This document shows positions 16,963 to 25,332 of a stretch of 64,000 nt of DNA, piece after piece (within the stretch, counting starts at the first letter, position 1; every line of letters begins with the position of its first letter). The stretch comes from Allopusillimonas sp048270225 (GTDB taxonomy: Bacteria > Pseudomonadota > Gammaproteobacteria > Burkholderiales > Burkholderiaceae_B). Below the pieces are notes generated by a model, which was not told the DNA's origin, did not search any database, and was given only the letters and a program-made list of their open reading frames with translations. The DNA lies in the NCBI GenBank assembly GCA_048270225.1, contig JBLWTG010000008.1, positions 124,001-188,000 of the forward strand, in the 5' to 3' direction. The position numbers and the translations under genes are program-made.

Positions 16963-17600
16963 CAACCGCCCGCAATCTGGCGCAGCGCCTGTTCAAACAC
17001 CTCGACCGGCTGCCCGCCCTGAATGAGGTGGCGCCCGTTGATGATGATGGCAGGCACAGAATGGATACCCTGCTGGTGATAGAAGTTTTCTTGCTCGCGT
17101 ACTTCGTCCGCGTAAGCGCCCGAAGCCAGCACCTGCTGCGCCTGCTGCGGATCGAGTCCCGCTGCGGATGCCAGCTGAACCAGCACGTCGTGCGCACTCA
17201 CATCTTTGCCGTCGGTGAAGTAGGCGGCAAGCAGCGCATGCTTGAGTTCCGTTTGCCGGCCTTCCAGGCCAGCCCAATGAAGCAGCCGGTGAGCATCGAA
17301 GGTATTGTAGACATGGTCGCGGCTGTTGAACACAAAGCCAAGCTCGCTTCCGCGAGCCCGTATCGTTTCGCTGTTTTGCTGTATCTGTTCGGGCGTACTG
17401 CCGTATTTTTCAACCAGGTATTCCACGGCGTTGCGCCCTGCCGCCGGCATCTGCGGATTCAGTTCGAAAGGCTGAAAATGAATTTGCGTGCTTACCTCGT
17501 CGCCCAGCCGTGCTATAGCCTGCTCCAGCGATGCCAGGCCAATGGCACACCAGGGGCATGAAACGTCGGAGACAAAATCGATCTTGAGCGGAGTTGCCAT
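16962..17600 (-). CDS. DsbA-family oxidoreductase, FrnE-like
   Basis: A 212-residue thioredoxin-fold protein with the redox motif CPWC at residues 15-18 and no signal peptide, so it is cytoplasmic like FrnE rather than periplasmic DsbA. The cis-Pro loop is seen in GIHSVPAIIING near residue 180. FrnE homologues act in disulfide handling under oxidative stress. AGGAA lies eight bases before the ATG. It is cotranscribed with the spermidine-synthase-like gene and follows a MarR regulator, the sort of pairing seen with thiol-stress control. Confidence 0.9.
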   Translation of the reverse strand: MATPLKIDFVSDVSCPWCAIGLASLEQAIARLGDEVSTQIHFQPFELNPQMPAAGRNAVEYLVEKYGSTPEQIQQNSETIRARGSELGFVFNSRDHVYNTFDAHRLLHWAGLEGRQTELKHALLAAYFTDGKDVSAHDVLVQLASAAGLDPQQAQQVLASGAYADEVREQENFYHQQGIHSVPAIIINGRHLIQGGQPVEVFEQALRQIAGG

Positions 17601-17655
17601 AGCAGTATTCCTTATTGCGGAGAATGTGGTGCACGTGAATCGGCGTAGAGCGCCA

Positions 17656-17694
17656 GAAGGGCAGCTTTAAACGCCCATCACTGAGCTGCCCTTC
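17656..17694. terminator. Perfect 11-base hairpin between the MarR and FrnE genes
   Basis: An inverted repeat GAAGGGCAGCT / AGCTGCCCTTC with a 17-base loop fills the middle of the 123-base gap between the MarR gene stop and the FrnE-like start. It could terminate the MarR transcript or attenuate read-through, but no T-run follows on the minus strand. It is the longest perfect stem I noticed in this part of the window. Confidence 0.45.
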
Positions 17695-17723
17695 ACAGTA
17701 TCGCCGATAACCTGGGCAAGACA

Positions 17724-18143
17724 TCACACCAGGGCGTCGATGAGTTCGCCCAGGCTTTTTTGCCTTTTCAGGTCGATAGGCGCCAATACGGACTCGGCGG
17801 TCTGCTCGAAGACTTCCTGCGCCTCTTCGAACACGTTTTTGCCGGCCCCGGTCAACGCAACCAGCCTGACCCTGGCGTCGCGTTCGATATGGTCTTTTTC
17901 CACCAGCCCGATTTTTTCCATGGGGTTCAGCACCCGGGTAACACCCGAAGCGCTCAGCCCCACGGCTTCGGCAAGATCGATGCGCCGCATCTTGCTGGCC
18001 GGCGCCTGATTCAGGCTGCGCAACACGAGAAACTCAGTAAGACCGATTCCATAAAGAGACAACGGCCCGCCCAGGCGCCGCTGTATCGTGGCCTGGAACT
18101 TCGTGAGCTGGATCAGGAGGTCGCCGGGAGACGATGTAGACAT
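17724..18143 (-). CDS. MarR-family transcriptional regulator
   Basis: A 139-residue winged-helix regulator. The recognition region is RIDLAEAVGLSASGVTRVLNPMEKIGLV (core GLSASGVTRVL near residue 70), followed by a wing with DHIERDARVRLVALT. AGGAG seven bases upstream fixes the ATG at 18143. Its promoter, with an internal palindrome, lies inside the neighbouring vapC remnant. It probably represses itself and the FrnE/spermidine-synthase-like genes downstream in response to an aromatic or oxidant signal; the ligand is not predictable. Confidence 0.9.
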   Translation of the reverse strand: MSTSSPGDLLIQLTKFQATIQRRLGGPLSLYGIGLTEFLVLRSLNQAPASKMRRIDLAEAVGLSASGVTRVLNPMEKIGLVEKDHIERDARVRLVALTGAGKNVFEEAQEVFEQTAESVLAPIDLKRQKSLGELIDALV

Positions 18144-18174
18144 GATTACTCCTTGATTAATGATTGATCCCTCA

Positions 18175-18203
18175 AGCATATGTCAATATGATTGAGTAGT
18201 CAA
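18175..18203 (-). promoter_or_regulatory. Promoter of the MarR gene with internal operator
   Basis: On the minus strand TTGACT (18203-18198) and TATGCT (18180-18175) are separated by 17 bases. Within the spacer lies a perfect palindrome TCAAT-N3-ATTGA (18183-18195). The ribosome site of the MarR gene follows about 25 bases later. A palindrome between -35 and -10 is the classical placement for MarR autorepression. Confidence 0.6.
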
Positions 18204-18308
18204 GCATTTCGCAATAAAGATGAAATTTGTGTTGTCTGCCACCTCAGCACTGTCCGTCAGCCATTCGATCCCTGCGTAAGCATCCACAACACGCAAAGCG
18301 TCAGTCAT
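18183..18308 (-). pseudogene. vapC: Truncated VapC (PIN-domain) toxin remnant
   Basis: A 41-residue frame begins with an ATG that overlaps the stop of the VapB-like gene by one base, the usual VapBC arrangement. Its N-terminus reads LRVVDAYAGIEWLTDSAE, which matches the first strand and helix of PIN-domain toxins, including the first catalytic Asp (Asp9). After about residue 21 the sequence departs from the family and stops at TGA. The remaining three quarters of the PIN domain, with the other acidic residues, is missing. The MarR promoter lies at the break point, so the deletion may have joined the MarR gene here. Confidence 0.6.
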
Positions 18309-18520
18309 CAATACCTATCTCTGCGATCGCGATAACCATGCGTGTCCGCACCCTTGGCGATACCGGCCAACTCATCAAGTTCAGGCACCGGCATCACAAG
18401 CACGCCTCTTCCTTTAGGAATAAACACGAACTCCTGGCCCGCGTGCCAGTGTTGGATGTCCCGTATTGCCTTTGGGATGTAGATTTTGAACTTACTGGAA
18501 AGGATAGTGCTTGCACTCAT
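18308..18520 (-). CDS. vapB: AbrB/MazE-fold antitoxin, VapB type
   Basis: A 70-residue antitoxin. The swapped-hairpin DNA-binding domain is seen as SSKFKIYIPKAIRDIQHW, and the C-terminal toxin-binding tail ends KGADTHGYRDRRDRY, a form common in proteobacterial VapB proteins. ATG at 18520 is preferred over an in-frame ATG at 18544. The cognate toxin gene directly downstream is truncated, so this is probably an orphan antitoxin. The 174 bases between it and the next gene hold only a short open stretch without a recognisable family. Confidence 0.75.
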   Translation of the reverse strand: MSASTILSSKFKIYIPKAIRDIQHWHAGQEFVFIPKGRGVLVMPVPELDELAGIAKGADTHGYRDRRDRY

Positions 18521-18694
18521 GCTTATAGTCTCAGATTCCCACAAGCATCTCCACGCGCCAATAGCTCTGACGTGTCGATGACCTCGGTGCGTTCATCGAA
18601 ATTATGCATCTGATCGACGCCCGCGTGTCGCCATTCTGCCTGAGACTAGCGAGGTAGCTTTGCGGTTCCCGCGTCAGTTTCAGAGTGATCTACC

Positions 18695-19654
18695 TCAACC
18701 TATCTTGGTGCCTGTTTCGACCACCACCTTGTGCCAGCGCACAATGTCATCCAGCACAAACTGTTTGAATTCCGGACCTGCAATCCCCATGGGCACCATG
18801 CCTTCAGTCACCATTCGATTGTGCAGGCTGTCGGAGTTCAGCGCAGCCAATGCAGCATCCGCGAACTGCTTGGCCAACGCAGGCTCCATGCCTCCCGGGC
18901 CGAACAGGCCATACCAGGAGCTGTAGTCGAAACCGGGCAGCACCTCGGATACCGCCTGCACATCCGGGAACTGGCTGAGCCGCCTGGCACAGGTCACGCC
19001 CAATGGCTTCAGGCGCCCGGCTTCAATCAGCCCGCGCACGACGGCAACACCGCCGATGGCAATGTCCACATGTCCGGCAGCGGCGTCGGTCAACGCCGGC
19101 GCCGTTCCTTTGTAGGGTACGGCCAGCATATCAATGCCTGCCTGCGTCCTGAGCATGGCGCCCGACAAATGGTTGGCGCTGCCTATGCCGGCGATGGCCA
19201 TCGTGACATCGCCGGGGTGCTTTTTGCACAAGCTGATCAACTCGGAAATATTGTTGGCTTCAAAAGATGGGCGCGCCACCAGTATGGCAGGCTGACTGGC
19301 AATGCCGCAGAGCGGCGTAAAGTCCTTGACGGGATCAAAAGGCAGGTTTGGATATAGAGAGGGATTGATGACATGGCTGGTGTAGCTCACCAGCAGGGTC
19401 GATCCGTCAGGCTTTGCCTTGGCCGTGTCTTCGGTGGCAATGTTGCCTGCTGCGCCAGGCTTGTTGTCCACCACAAAAGTGCGGTCCATAAATGGCGTCA
19501 TGGCCTGAGCCAGTTCGCGTGCAATCAGATCTGTACCGCCGCCGGGGGTAGCGCCGACCAGAATGCTGCTGATGTTCGAGCTGTTGGCCCAGCTGCGAAA
19601 CGCTGGCAGGGCCAAGGCGGCCGTCATTGACTGTAAAAATAAACGTCGTTGCAT
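18695..19654 (-). CDS. Bug/TctC-family periplasmic substrate-binding protein
   Basis: A 319-residue solute receptor with an N-terminal signal peptide (QRRLFLQSMTAALALP, Arg-Arg near the start). The mature domain has the Bug marks: ILVGATPGGGTDLIAR near residue 32, VVDNKPGAAGNIA near 62, and VPYKGTAPALTDAAAGHVDIA near 180. Bug proteins bind carboxylates such as citrate, nicotinate or aspartate. The TctA/TctB membrane subunits are not encoded nearby. It is 58 bases downstream of a two-His-one-Asp dioxygenase gene, so it may supply that enzyme's substrate. Confidence 0.9.
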   Translation of the reverse strand: MQRRLFLQSMTAALALPAFRSWANSSNISSILVGATPGGGTDLIARELAQAMTPFMDRTFVVDNKPGAAGNIATEDTAKAKPDGSTLLVSYTSHVINPSLYPNLPFDPVKDFTPLCGIASQPAILVARPSFEANNISELISLCKKHPGDVTMAIAGIGSANHLSGAMLRTQAGIDMLAVPYKGTAPALTDAAAGHVDIAIGGVAVVRGLIEAGRLKPLGVTCARRLSQFPDVQAVSEVLPGFDYSSWYGLFGPGGMEPALAKQFADAALAALNSDSLHNRMVTEGMVPMGIAGPEFKQFVLDDIVRWHKVVVETGTKIG

Positions 19655-19712
19655 AGCTATGTCTCCATCTGTCGTTATTCGTTATGCTGCCATCGAGTGA
19701 TCGGATAACCCC

Positions 19713-20852
19713 CTAGGCTGTCATGAGGCGTTCCATGTCTTCCTTGCGAACCATGGGCTGCCAGTTGCGAAAAGCCATGCCCATCGCCGCAGCCTGGCGT
19801 TCCTCGTAGGCAAGAAATTCCTGCGTGATCGAACTGCCTCGCACACCGCCGCGCACGGCGCCTGCGCGCACGTCGCCGTAATATTCCTCCCATTCTTCAG
19901 GCAAAGGCTGGGAGATGGACACCGACAGCCACAAACGCAGAAGATGGCGCTTCTTGTCAGGGTCCTCGAAATCCTCGAATGCCGTGCGTGAATGCAGTGT
20001 CACATAGCTATTGAGCAGTTGCATGTCGCCGCGCTCAAGCTCCATGGAGTAACACAGCTTTTCGCTTGGCATCAACTCATCGAACAGATCCAGCGCCTGC
20101 GTCTGTTCTGATGTCAGCCTGGGCACCTCAGGGAAATCCCGCTGCGCGGCAGCTGTGTTCTTGCGGTTGGTGCGGGCACAGAAGGCGTCGCCAGCCTGGC
20201 CGAATATGGGACAGCGATAATAAGGCGGTTGGGAGGGATCCTGCGTCCCCTGATAGCTATGAAAAAATCGCTGCTTCAATACAGCGATAAGGTCTGGTCG
20301 CAGACGCTTGACCTCTTCGTATAGGGCGATTGAGCTGATCACTTTGCTGGTTCCACCCTGTTTGGCGGTGCGGCGGCACAACAGTGCAACCACATCGCAT
20401 GAGTCCTGATGGAAATCCAGGCCGGCGTTGGTGTTGTAACCGCGTCCGCCCTTGGTCTTGTAGCTGCCACCGGCCTCGCGCACGTCATTGATGATCTGAC
20501 TGTCCCGATTCTGTGTGCGGCCCACGCCCATGTACAGCCCCATTCCCCAATACGCCAGACGCGTGTCTGCTTCGCTCCATTCGTCTACCGGAAAACCTTT
20601 TACCAGACACATGCCCCACCGGTCCTGGGTCGTAGCTATGGCGCGGTCCAGTGCAGCCCGCGCCGCATCCGTCAGAGGAAAATCCCGCTGCTCCATGTCG
20701 AGCAGATTTTTGTCCAGTGTTTTTGCATGCGCGAGCGCCTGCCTGAAGCCGTCGATCTCGTCTTCGGACAAACGCTGGATCCATGAGCGATCGTTTTGGA
20801 CATCGGCGGCAGTCCAGGCTTTGGGACGGAAATCGTGTGTTGTCTGTGTCAT
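19713..20852 (-). CDS. TauD/TfdA-like non-heme iron dioxygenase
   Basis: A 379-residue Fe(II)/2-oxoglutarate-type oxygenase. The iron motif His-X-Asp is His148-Gln-Asp150 (LDFHQDS), and the distal His lies in KKRHLLRLWLS near residue 310 with the 2-oxoglutarate-binding Arg close by. It resembles the 'TauD/TfdA family' members common in Bordetella relatives rather than authentic taurine dioxygenase, which is about 280 residues. It is transcribed divergently from a LysR gene across a 96-base gap and is followed by a Bug receptor gene; these three form a small regulon. Confidence 0.85.
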   Translation of the reverse strand: MTQTTHDFRPKAWTAADVQNDRSWIQRLSEDEIDGFRQALAHAKTLDKNLLDMEQRDFPLTDAARAALDRAIATTQDRWGMCLVKGFPVDEWSEADTRLAYWGMGLYMGVGRTQNRDSQIINDVREAGGSYKTKGGRGYNTNAGLDFHQDSCDVVALLCRRTAKQGGTSKVISSIALYEEVKRLRPDLIAVLKQRFFHSYQGTQDPSQPPYYRCPIFGQAGDAFCARTNRKNTAAAQRDFPEVPRLTSEQTQALDLFDELMPSEKLCYSMELERGDMQLLNSYVTLHSRTAFEDFEDPDKKRHLLRLWLSVSISQPLPEEWEEYYGDVRAGAVRGGVRGSSITQEFLAYEERQAAAMGMAFRNWQPMVRKEDMERLMTA

Positions 20853-20948
20853 GTGCTGATCCCGAAATACAGTGTCTCGAAAACATTCTAGGGTCAGCCG
20901 ATATGCAGGTATAGTGAATAGTTTTAACTCTTATCATCAGGATTCTTG

Positions 20949-21833
20949 ATGAAGCTCGATGCCTTTGACACGCTGATGTCGGTTCTGCGCCTGGGTACCT
21001 TTGCGGCCGCAGCGAAAGACCGCAACCTCACGCCCAGTGCAGTCAGCATGCAGATGAAGCAGCTCGAGGAATACGTCGGCCAGGTATTGTTTGACCGCTC
21101 CGGCAATCAGGTGCGGGCCACCGGCATGGCGCGGGAACTGGCCAATTTCATGAGCCCGGCGCTATTGGGCCTGGACTCGATCCGCAAGCGATCCACCATG
21201 GAGGTTCAGGGCACTGTCGGGCTTGGTGTCATCGAATCCATGCAACCCATTGTGCTGCCCGACACCATACTGGCATTGCGCGAGCGCTATCCGGGGGTGA
21301 AGCTTCGGCTGGAGCGGGGCCGCAGCAGCGAGCTGGTCTCGGCGGTCAAGGCCGGCACGCTGGATGCTGCGCTCGTCGCCGAACCCGAGGCAGGAGGATC
21401 TGTCCGCCTGCACTGGACGCCTGTCCTGCGCCAGCCCATGGTGATGCTCACGCCACCCAAAGCCCGCGAAACCAAGGTCGCAGCGGTTTTCCGGAAATAT
21501 CCATGGATCAAGTACGATCACCGGACCGTCACCGGCGACATGGCGGCACGATACCTTCATGCTGAATTAGGGGAGCTTCGGCATTCGTATGAACTGGGCA
21601 GCGCGGCAGCCATTGCCGCCATGGTGAGCGCCGGACTGGGCGCGTCCATTGTTCACCCTGGCAACGCCACGATTTTCAGGGCCTATGACGTGCGGGTGGT
21701 CAAGCTGGAGCGCGGCGCTCCCGTGATGAAGTTCTCCCTGGTCAGGCGCAGGCACGACGAAGACAGCCGCACGCTCATCGCACTGACAGAGATCATCAGC
21801 GGCGTGATGGGCGCAGTCGCAGCCATCGCTTAG
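20949..21833 (+). CDS. LysR-family transcriptional regulator
   Basis: A 294-residue regulator. The N-terminal winged helix is MKLDAFDTLMSVLRLGTFAA with NLTPSAVSMQMKQLEEYVG as recognition helix, shown here in part as LTPSAVSMQMKQLE; the C-terminal half is a periplasmic-binding-protein-like sensor. ATG at 20949 is preceded by AGGA six bases upstream; a TTG one codon earlier is less likely. It faces the dioxygenase gene divergently and probably activates it. The ligand is unknown. Confidence 0.92.
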   Translation: MKLDAFDTLMSVLRLGTFAAAAKDRNLTPSAVSMQMKQLEEYVGQVLFDRSGNQVRATGMARELANFMSPALLGLDSIRKRSTMEVQGTVGLGVIESMQPIVLPDTILALRERYPGVKLRLERGRSSELVSAVKAGTLDAALVAEPEAGGSVRLHWTPVLRQPMVMLTPPKARETKVAAVFRKYPWIKYDHRTVTGDMAARYLHAELGELRHSYELGSAAAIAAMVSAGLGASIVHPGNATIFRAYDVRVVKLERGAPVMKFSLVRRRHDEDSRTLIALTEIISGVMGAVAAIA

Positions 21834-21841
21834 CCTGTCCA

Positions 21842-21871
21842 TTGACCATTTTGTATCGATTGAACTAAAAT
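21842..21871 (+). promoter_or_regulatory. Sigma-70-type promoter before the GST gene
   Basis: TTGACC (21842-21847) and TAAAAT (21866-21871) are separated by 18 bases, directly after the LysR stop. The GST start lies 29 bases on, with CAGGAG as ribosome site. This suggests GST and the following SDR gene are transcribed independently of the LysR gene. Confidence 0.5.
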
Positions 21872-21899
21872 AAAAACCCACGCTCAGGAGCCGCCACGC

Positions 21900-22616
21900 A
21901 TGATTCGCTTTTACTTCCACCCAACGCCCAATCCCGCGAAAATCGCACTGTTCCTGGAAGAGACCGGGCTTGCCTATGAAGCCATTCCGGTCGACACCAG
22001 CAAGGGCGAGCAGCATGCGCCGGCTTTTCGGGCCATCAATCCAAATGGCAAAGTACCGGCTATTGTCGATACCGACGGTCCTGGCGGCAAGGAAGCCCGG
22101 GTCTTTGACTCCACGGCTATCCTAATCTATCTGGCCGACAAAACAGGACAGCTCCAGGGCACTCCGGAAGATCGGCCCGAACTGCTTTCCTGGCTGCTTT
22201 TCATCGCCTCAGGCTTGGGGCCGTTCTCGGGACAGGCCGTGCATTTCCAGTTTGCCGCACCGCAGGGCCTGGACTATGCCGTCAATCGATATCGCCGCGA
22301 AGCAGAGCGGCACTACCAGGTTCTGAATGACCACCTTGCCGAACGCGACTTCATCGTCGGCGACAGCTTCACGATCGCCGACATCTCGGCCTGGGGCTGG
22401 ATCGATCGCGCCTCCCGCGTGCTCAAAGGCTCGGACTCACCCCTGGATGCCTACCCGCACATCAAACGCTGGTTCGCCAGCGTGGATGCACGCCCAGCGG
22501 TGTCCCGCGCCAGGGCGGTATCCAAGCGCCACGAATTCAAGTCCGTAAATGACGACGAGACCAAACGCGCCCTCTTCCCGTCCAACTATCCTCCCGCGCC
22601 GGCGCAAGGAGCCTGA
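21900..22616 (+). CDS. Glutathione S-transferase family protein (YfcG/YghU-like)
   Basis: A 238-residue cytoplasmic GST. The thioredoxin-like N-terminal domain (about 1-85) has NPNGKVPAIVD at the glutathione-binding cis-Pro site and DSTAILIYLAD following it; the all-helical domain includes VGDSFTIADISAWGW near residue 155. The asparagine-based NPNGK pattern fits the Nu-class (YfcG, YghU), which have disulfide reductase activity. The SDR gene starts two bases after its stop, so the two are cotranscribed. Confidence 0.9.
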   Translation: MIRFYFHPTPNPAKIALFLEETGLAYEAIPVDTSKGEQHAPAFRAINPNGKVPAIVDTDGPGGKEARVFDSTAILIYLADKTGQLQGTPEDRPELLSWLLFIASGLGPFSGQAVHFQFAAPQGLDYAVNRYRREAERHYQVLNDHLAERDFIVGDSFTIADISAWGWIDRASRVLKGSDSPLDAYPHIKRWFASVDARPAVSRARAVSKRHEFKSVNDDETKRALFPSNYPPAPAQGA

Positions 22617-22617
22617 T

Positions 22618-23412
22618 ATGGATGTAAAGAACAAACGTGTACTCATTACCGGTGGGTCCAGCGGCATAGGCCATGCGCTGGCCCGCGTGTTGATTGAACG
22701 AGGCGCCAGGGTCGTCATTACCGGAAGGCGCAAGCAGGTCCTGGATGATGCACTGCACAGCCTTGACTCAGCCAAGGGCATTTGCGCCGACGTGGCAACC
22801 ACAGAAGGAAGGCGCGCAACACTGGACGGCGCCCTGCAGATACTGGGCGGGCTGGACATCCTGGTCAACAACGCGGGCGGCGTACGCGCAGGCCGGCTGG
22901 AGCACACGACAGAAGCAGATATCGAGCAGATGGTCACCGTCGATCTGCTCGCTCCCATTCTGCTGACCCGCGCGGCCTTGCCCGCACTGCGCGCCAGCGG
23001 CGACGCCATGGTGGTCAATGTTTCTTCCGGCATTGCCCTGGTGGGCGCCCCTTTCTACGCAAGCTACGCCGCAGTAAAAGCCGGTCTTGCTCACTTCGGC
23101 GAAGCGCTGAGGCGAGAGCTCAAGGGCGAGGGCATCCATGTCCTGACAGCCTACCCCGGCGCCACCGACACGCCGATGATGCAATCCAGTCGCGCCGGCC
23201 CCGAACTTGGCTTCTTGCGCGAACCGGCATCCAGCGTCGCCGAGGCGATCCTGGGCGGTATAGAAAAGAATGACTTCGAAGTGATTCGCGGCGGCGAGGT
23301 ACGGGCGCAGATGATTGCGTTAAATCGCAGTGACGCCGCTGCGGTTGACGCCAGGTTCCTGAAGCTCAAACCCGCAATGGAAGAAGCCGTCAAAGACCAC
23401 AGCGCACTATGA
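22618..23412 (+). CDS. Short-chain dehydrogenase/reductase (classical SDR)
   Basis: A 264-residue NAD(P)-dependent oxidoreductase. The cofactor motif TGGSSGIG is at residues 11-18, NNAGG near 84, the catalytic Ser in NVSSGIA near 135, and the YASYAAVKAG stretch gives Tyr-X3-Lys near 147-151 (YAAVK). The C-terminal part with REPASSVAEAIL is like DltE/fatty-acid-type SDRs. AAGGAGCCTGAT precedes the ATG, which lies right after the GST stop. Substrate unknown. Confidence 0.9.
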   Translation: MDVKNKRVLITGGSSGIGHALARVLIERGARVVITGRRKQVLDDALHSLDSAKGICADVATTEGRRATLDGALQILGGLDILVNNAGGVRAGRLEHTTEADIEQMVTVDLLAPILLTRAALPALRASGDAMVVNVSSGIALVGAPFYASYAAVKAGLAHFGEALRRELKGEGIHVLTAYPGATDTPMMQSSRAGPELGFLREPASSVAEAILGGIEKNDFEVIRGGEVRAQMIALNRSDAAAVDARFLKLKPAMEEAVKDHSAL

Positions 23413-23457
23413 GAACGCGAAATCCCGTCCTTCGCGCCCCAACAGAACGAGACCGCA

Positions 23458-24042
23458 ATGGCACGTCCCAAAGAGTTTGACGAAGCAGCAGCGCTGAATG
23501 CCGCCATCCTGTGCTTCTGGTCGCGCGGCTATGAGGCCACGTCCATTCGCGACCTGGCCAATGCGATGGGTATCTCTGGCCCCAGCATGTACAACACCTT
23601 CGGCGACAAGCGCGCGCTGTATAAAATGGCGCTCGATCACTATGTCGAGCGGGGCTTTTGCGACCGGACCCGGCGTTTCGAAGCCGAGCTGGCTCCCCGG
23701 GCCGCCATCGATGCCTTCTTCGATGAAATCATTGAATTGTCGTTGAACGATCAGCAACGTAAAGGATGCCTGATCGTGAACGCAGCGCTTGAGCTGGCCC
23801 CGCATGACCCTGAGTTCCAGACGGCGCTGACCGTCGTCCTGCGCAATATGGAGTCCTTCTTCTATCGCTGCGTCAAGACGGGACAGGGCGACGGCACGAT
23901 CAGCAAGGCCCTGCCGGCCGAAGATCTTGCCCGCATGCTGCTTGGCCTGCTCATGGGCCTGCGCGTTCTCGCACGATCCCGCCCCGAACCCGAACTGCTG
24001 AACGGGCTCGTACGCCCCGCGCTGACGCTGCTCGATGTCTGA
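23458..24042 (+). CDS. TetR/AcrR-family transcriptional regulator
   Basis: A 194-residue repressor. The N-terminal HTH (residues 8-55) contains GYEATSIRDLANAMGISGPSMYNTFGDK, whose core is MGISGPSMYNTF; the C-terminal domain has the CLIVNAALELAPHD stretch typical of the YcdC/AcrR group that controls GST and oxidoreductase genes. It follows the SDR gene by 45 bases on the same strand and likely regulates the GST-SDR-TetR unit. It is convergent with the thiolase gene, 24 bases from stop to stop. Confidence 0.9.
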   Translation: MARPKEFDEAAALNAAILCFWSRGYEATSIRDLANAMGISGPSMYNTFGDKRALYKMALDHYVERGFCDRTRRFEAELAPRAAIDAFFDEIIELSLNDQQRKGCLIVNAALELAPHDPEFQTALTVVLRNMESFFYRCVKTGQGDGTISKALPAEDLARMLLGLLMGLRVLARSRPEPELLNGLVRPALTLLDV

Positions 24043-24066
24043 GCAACAGTCATTCAGGGGACGACG

Positions 24067-25236
24067 CTACTTCACCCGCTCAAGAATGCTGACATAATTG
24101 GCGACCGCTGCGCCTCCCATATTGAACACGCCTGCCAGCTTCGCGTCAGGGATCTGCATGTCGCCCGCCTCGTCCATCAATTGCAGGCAGGCCATCACAT
24201 GCATCGACACACCGGTCGCGCCGATGGGATGCCCCTTGGCCTTCAGCCCGCCAGACGGATTAATGGGGAGTTTTCCGTCTTTCTGGGTCCAGCCTTCCTG
24301 CACAGCCTTGTAGCCCTCGCCTCGCGCCGTCAGGCCCATGGCCTCGTACTCGATCAACTCAGCGATGGTGAAACAATCGTGGGTTTCAACGAAATCCAGA
24401 TCGTCCAGCGAGATGCCCGCCGCCTGCCTGGCCTGTTGCCAGGCTTTTGCCGCCCCGTCAAAGGCCACCACATCGCGACGGCTCAACGGCAAGGCATCAT
24501 TGACGTGGGCCCTGGCGCGAAATCCGATCGCGCGCGACAGGCGCTGGGCCGTTTCCTCGTCAGCCAGAACAATGGCGGCGGCGCCATCTGAAATCAGCGA
24601 GCAATCGGTGCGGCGCAAGGGTGCGGCAACATAGGGATTTTTGTCGGAGACGGCGTTGCAGAACTCAAAACCCAGGTCCTTGCGTACTTGCGCATAGATA
24701 TTGGCAACGCCGTTTCGGTGGTTCTTGGCCGCGATCATTGCCAGTTCGGCGCTCCGATCGCCGTAGCGCCGAAAATACTCTGAAGCGATGCCGCCAAACA
24801 CGCCCGCAAATCCGCCAGGCCCCGCTTCTTCCTTGCGATAGCTTGCACCCAGCAGCACGTCGCCCACCTCACTCGTAGGCAGAGAAGTCATTTTCTCGGC
24901 GCCCACCACCAACGCAATACGACCCCGGCCAGACTCGATAAAGTCCATGGCGGCATACAGGGCCGCAGAACCCGTCGCGCAGGCATTCTCCAGCCGTGTG
25001 GCAGGTACATTCGCAAGCGCGGGGTCTGCCAGCGCCACCAGAGCGCCCTGAAAATCCTGCTTGCTGAAGCCGTTGTTCATTACACCCACGTATATTCCAT
25101 CGACCTCCGTGGCCGGAACGCCCGCGTGCCGTAATGCATCAAGCGACACCCGACTCATCAATGCTTCGGTATCCTCGTCCATCAGCTTGCCAAACGGAAT
25201 GTGCGCCCAGCCCACAATCATGCTGCGATTCGCCAT
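24067..25236 (-). CDS. Thiolase-family acyltransferase (SCP2/SCPx-thiolase type)
   Basis: A 389-residue enzyme of the thiolase superfamily that makes or breaks a C-C bond next to a CoA thioester. The nucleophilic Cys is in ENACATGSAAL near residue 88; the His/Cys base region appears as VETHDCFTIAE near 285 and NPSGGLKAKGHPIGATG near 335. This pattern is of the SCP2-thiolase branch found with acyl-CoA catabolism of branched or cyclic acids. GAGGAG precedes the ATG at 25236. It is the last gene of a minus-strand run that includes MaoC hydratase, CoA transferase and two acyl-CoA dehydrogenases. Confidence 0.9.
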   Translation of the reverse strand: MANRSMIVGWAHIPFGKLMDEDTEALMSRVSLDALRHAGVPATEVDGIYVGVMNNGFSKQDFQGALVALADPALANVPATRLENACATGSAALYAAMDFIESGRGRIALVVGAEKMTSLPTSEVGDVLLGASYRKEEAGPGGFAGVFGGIASEYFRRYGDRSAELAMIAAKNHRNGVANIYAQVRKDLGFEFCNAVSDKNPYVAAPLRRTDCSLISDGAAAIVLADEETAQRLSRAIGFRARAHVNDALPLSRRDVVAFDGAAKAWQQARQAAGISLDDLDFVETHDCFTIAELIEYEAMGLTARGEGYKAVQEGWTQKDGKLPINPSGGLKAKGHPIGATGVSMHVMACLQLMDEAGDMQIPDAKLAGVFNMGGAAVANYVSILERVK

Positions 25237-25332
25237 GAATAACTCCTCTTTCAGTCTTCTGAATTGGTAAAGCAGTGTTCCGTGCCCAAGGCTTGCAAGC
25301 GCAAGCCAGCAGCAGGCAAACACCGGGAACGG

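Noticed and set aside
16962..17600. Periplasmic DsbA
   Set aside because: No signal peptide and a CPWC rather than CPHC motif, so it fits cytoplasmic FrnE-like proteins.
18545..18694. A 40-codon open stretch on the minus strand just upstream of the VapB-like gene, reading about MHNFDERTEVIDTSELL
   Set aside because: No matching family or ribosome site; too short to separate from chance, though it could be the tail of a lost gene.
22549..22617. Extended N-terminus of the SDR protein overlapping the GST gene
   Set aside because: The ATG at 22618 has a strong ribosome site and puts the TGGSSGIG motif at the normal position.
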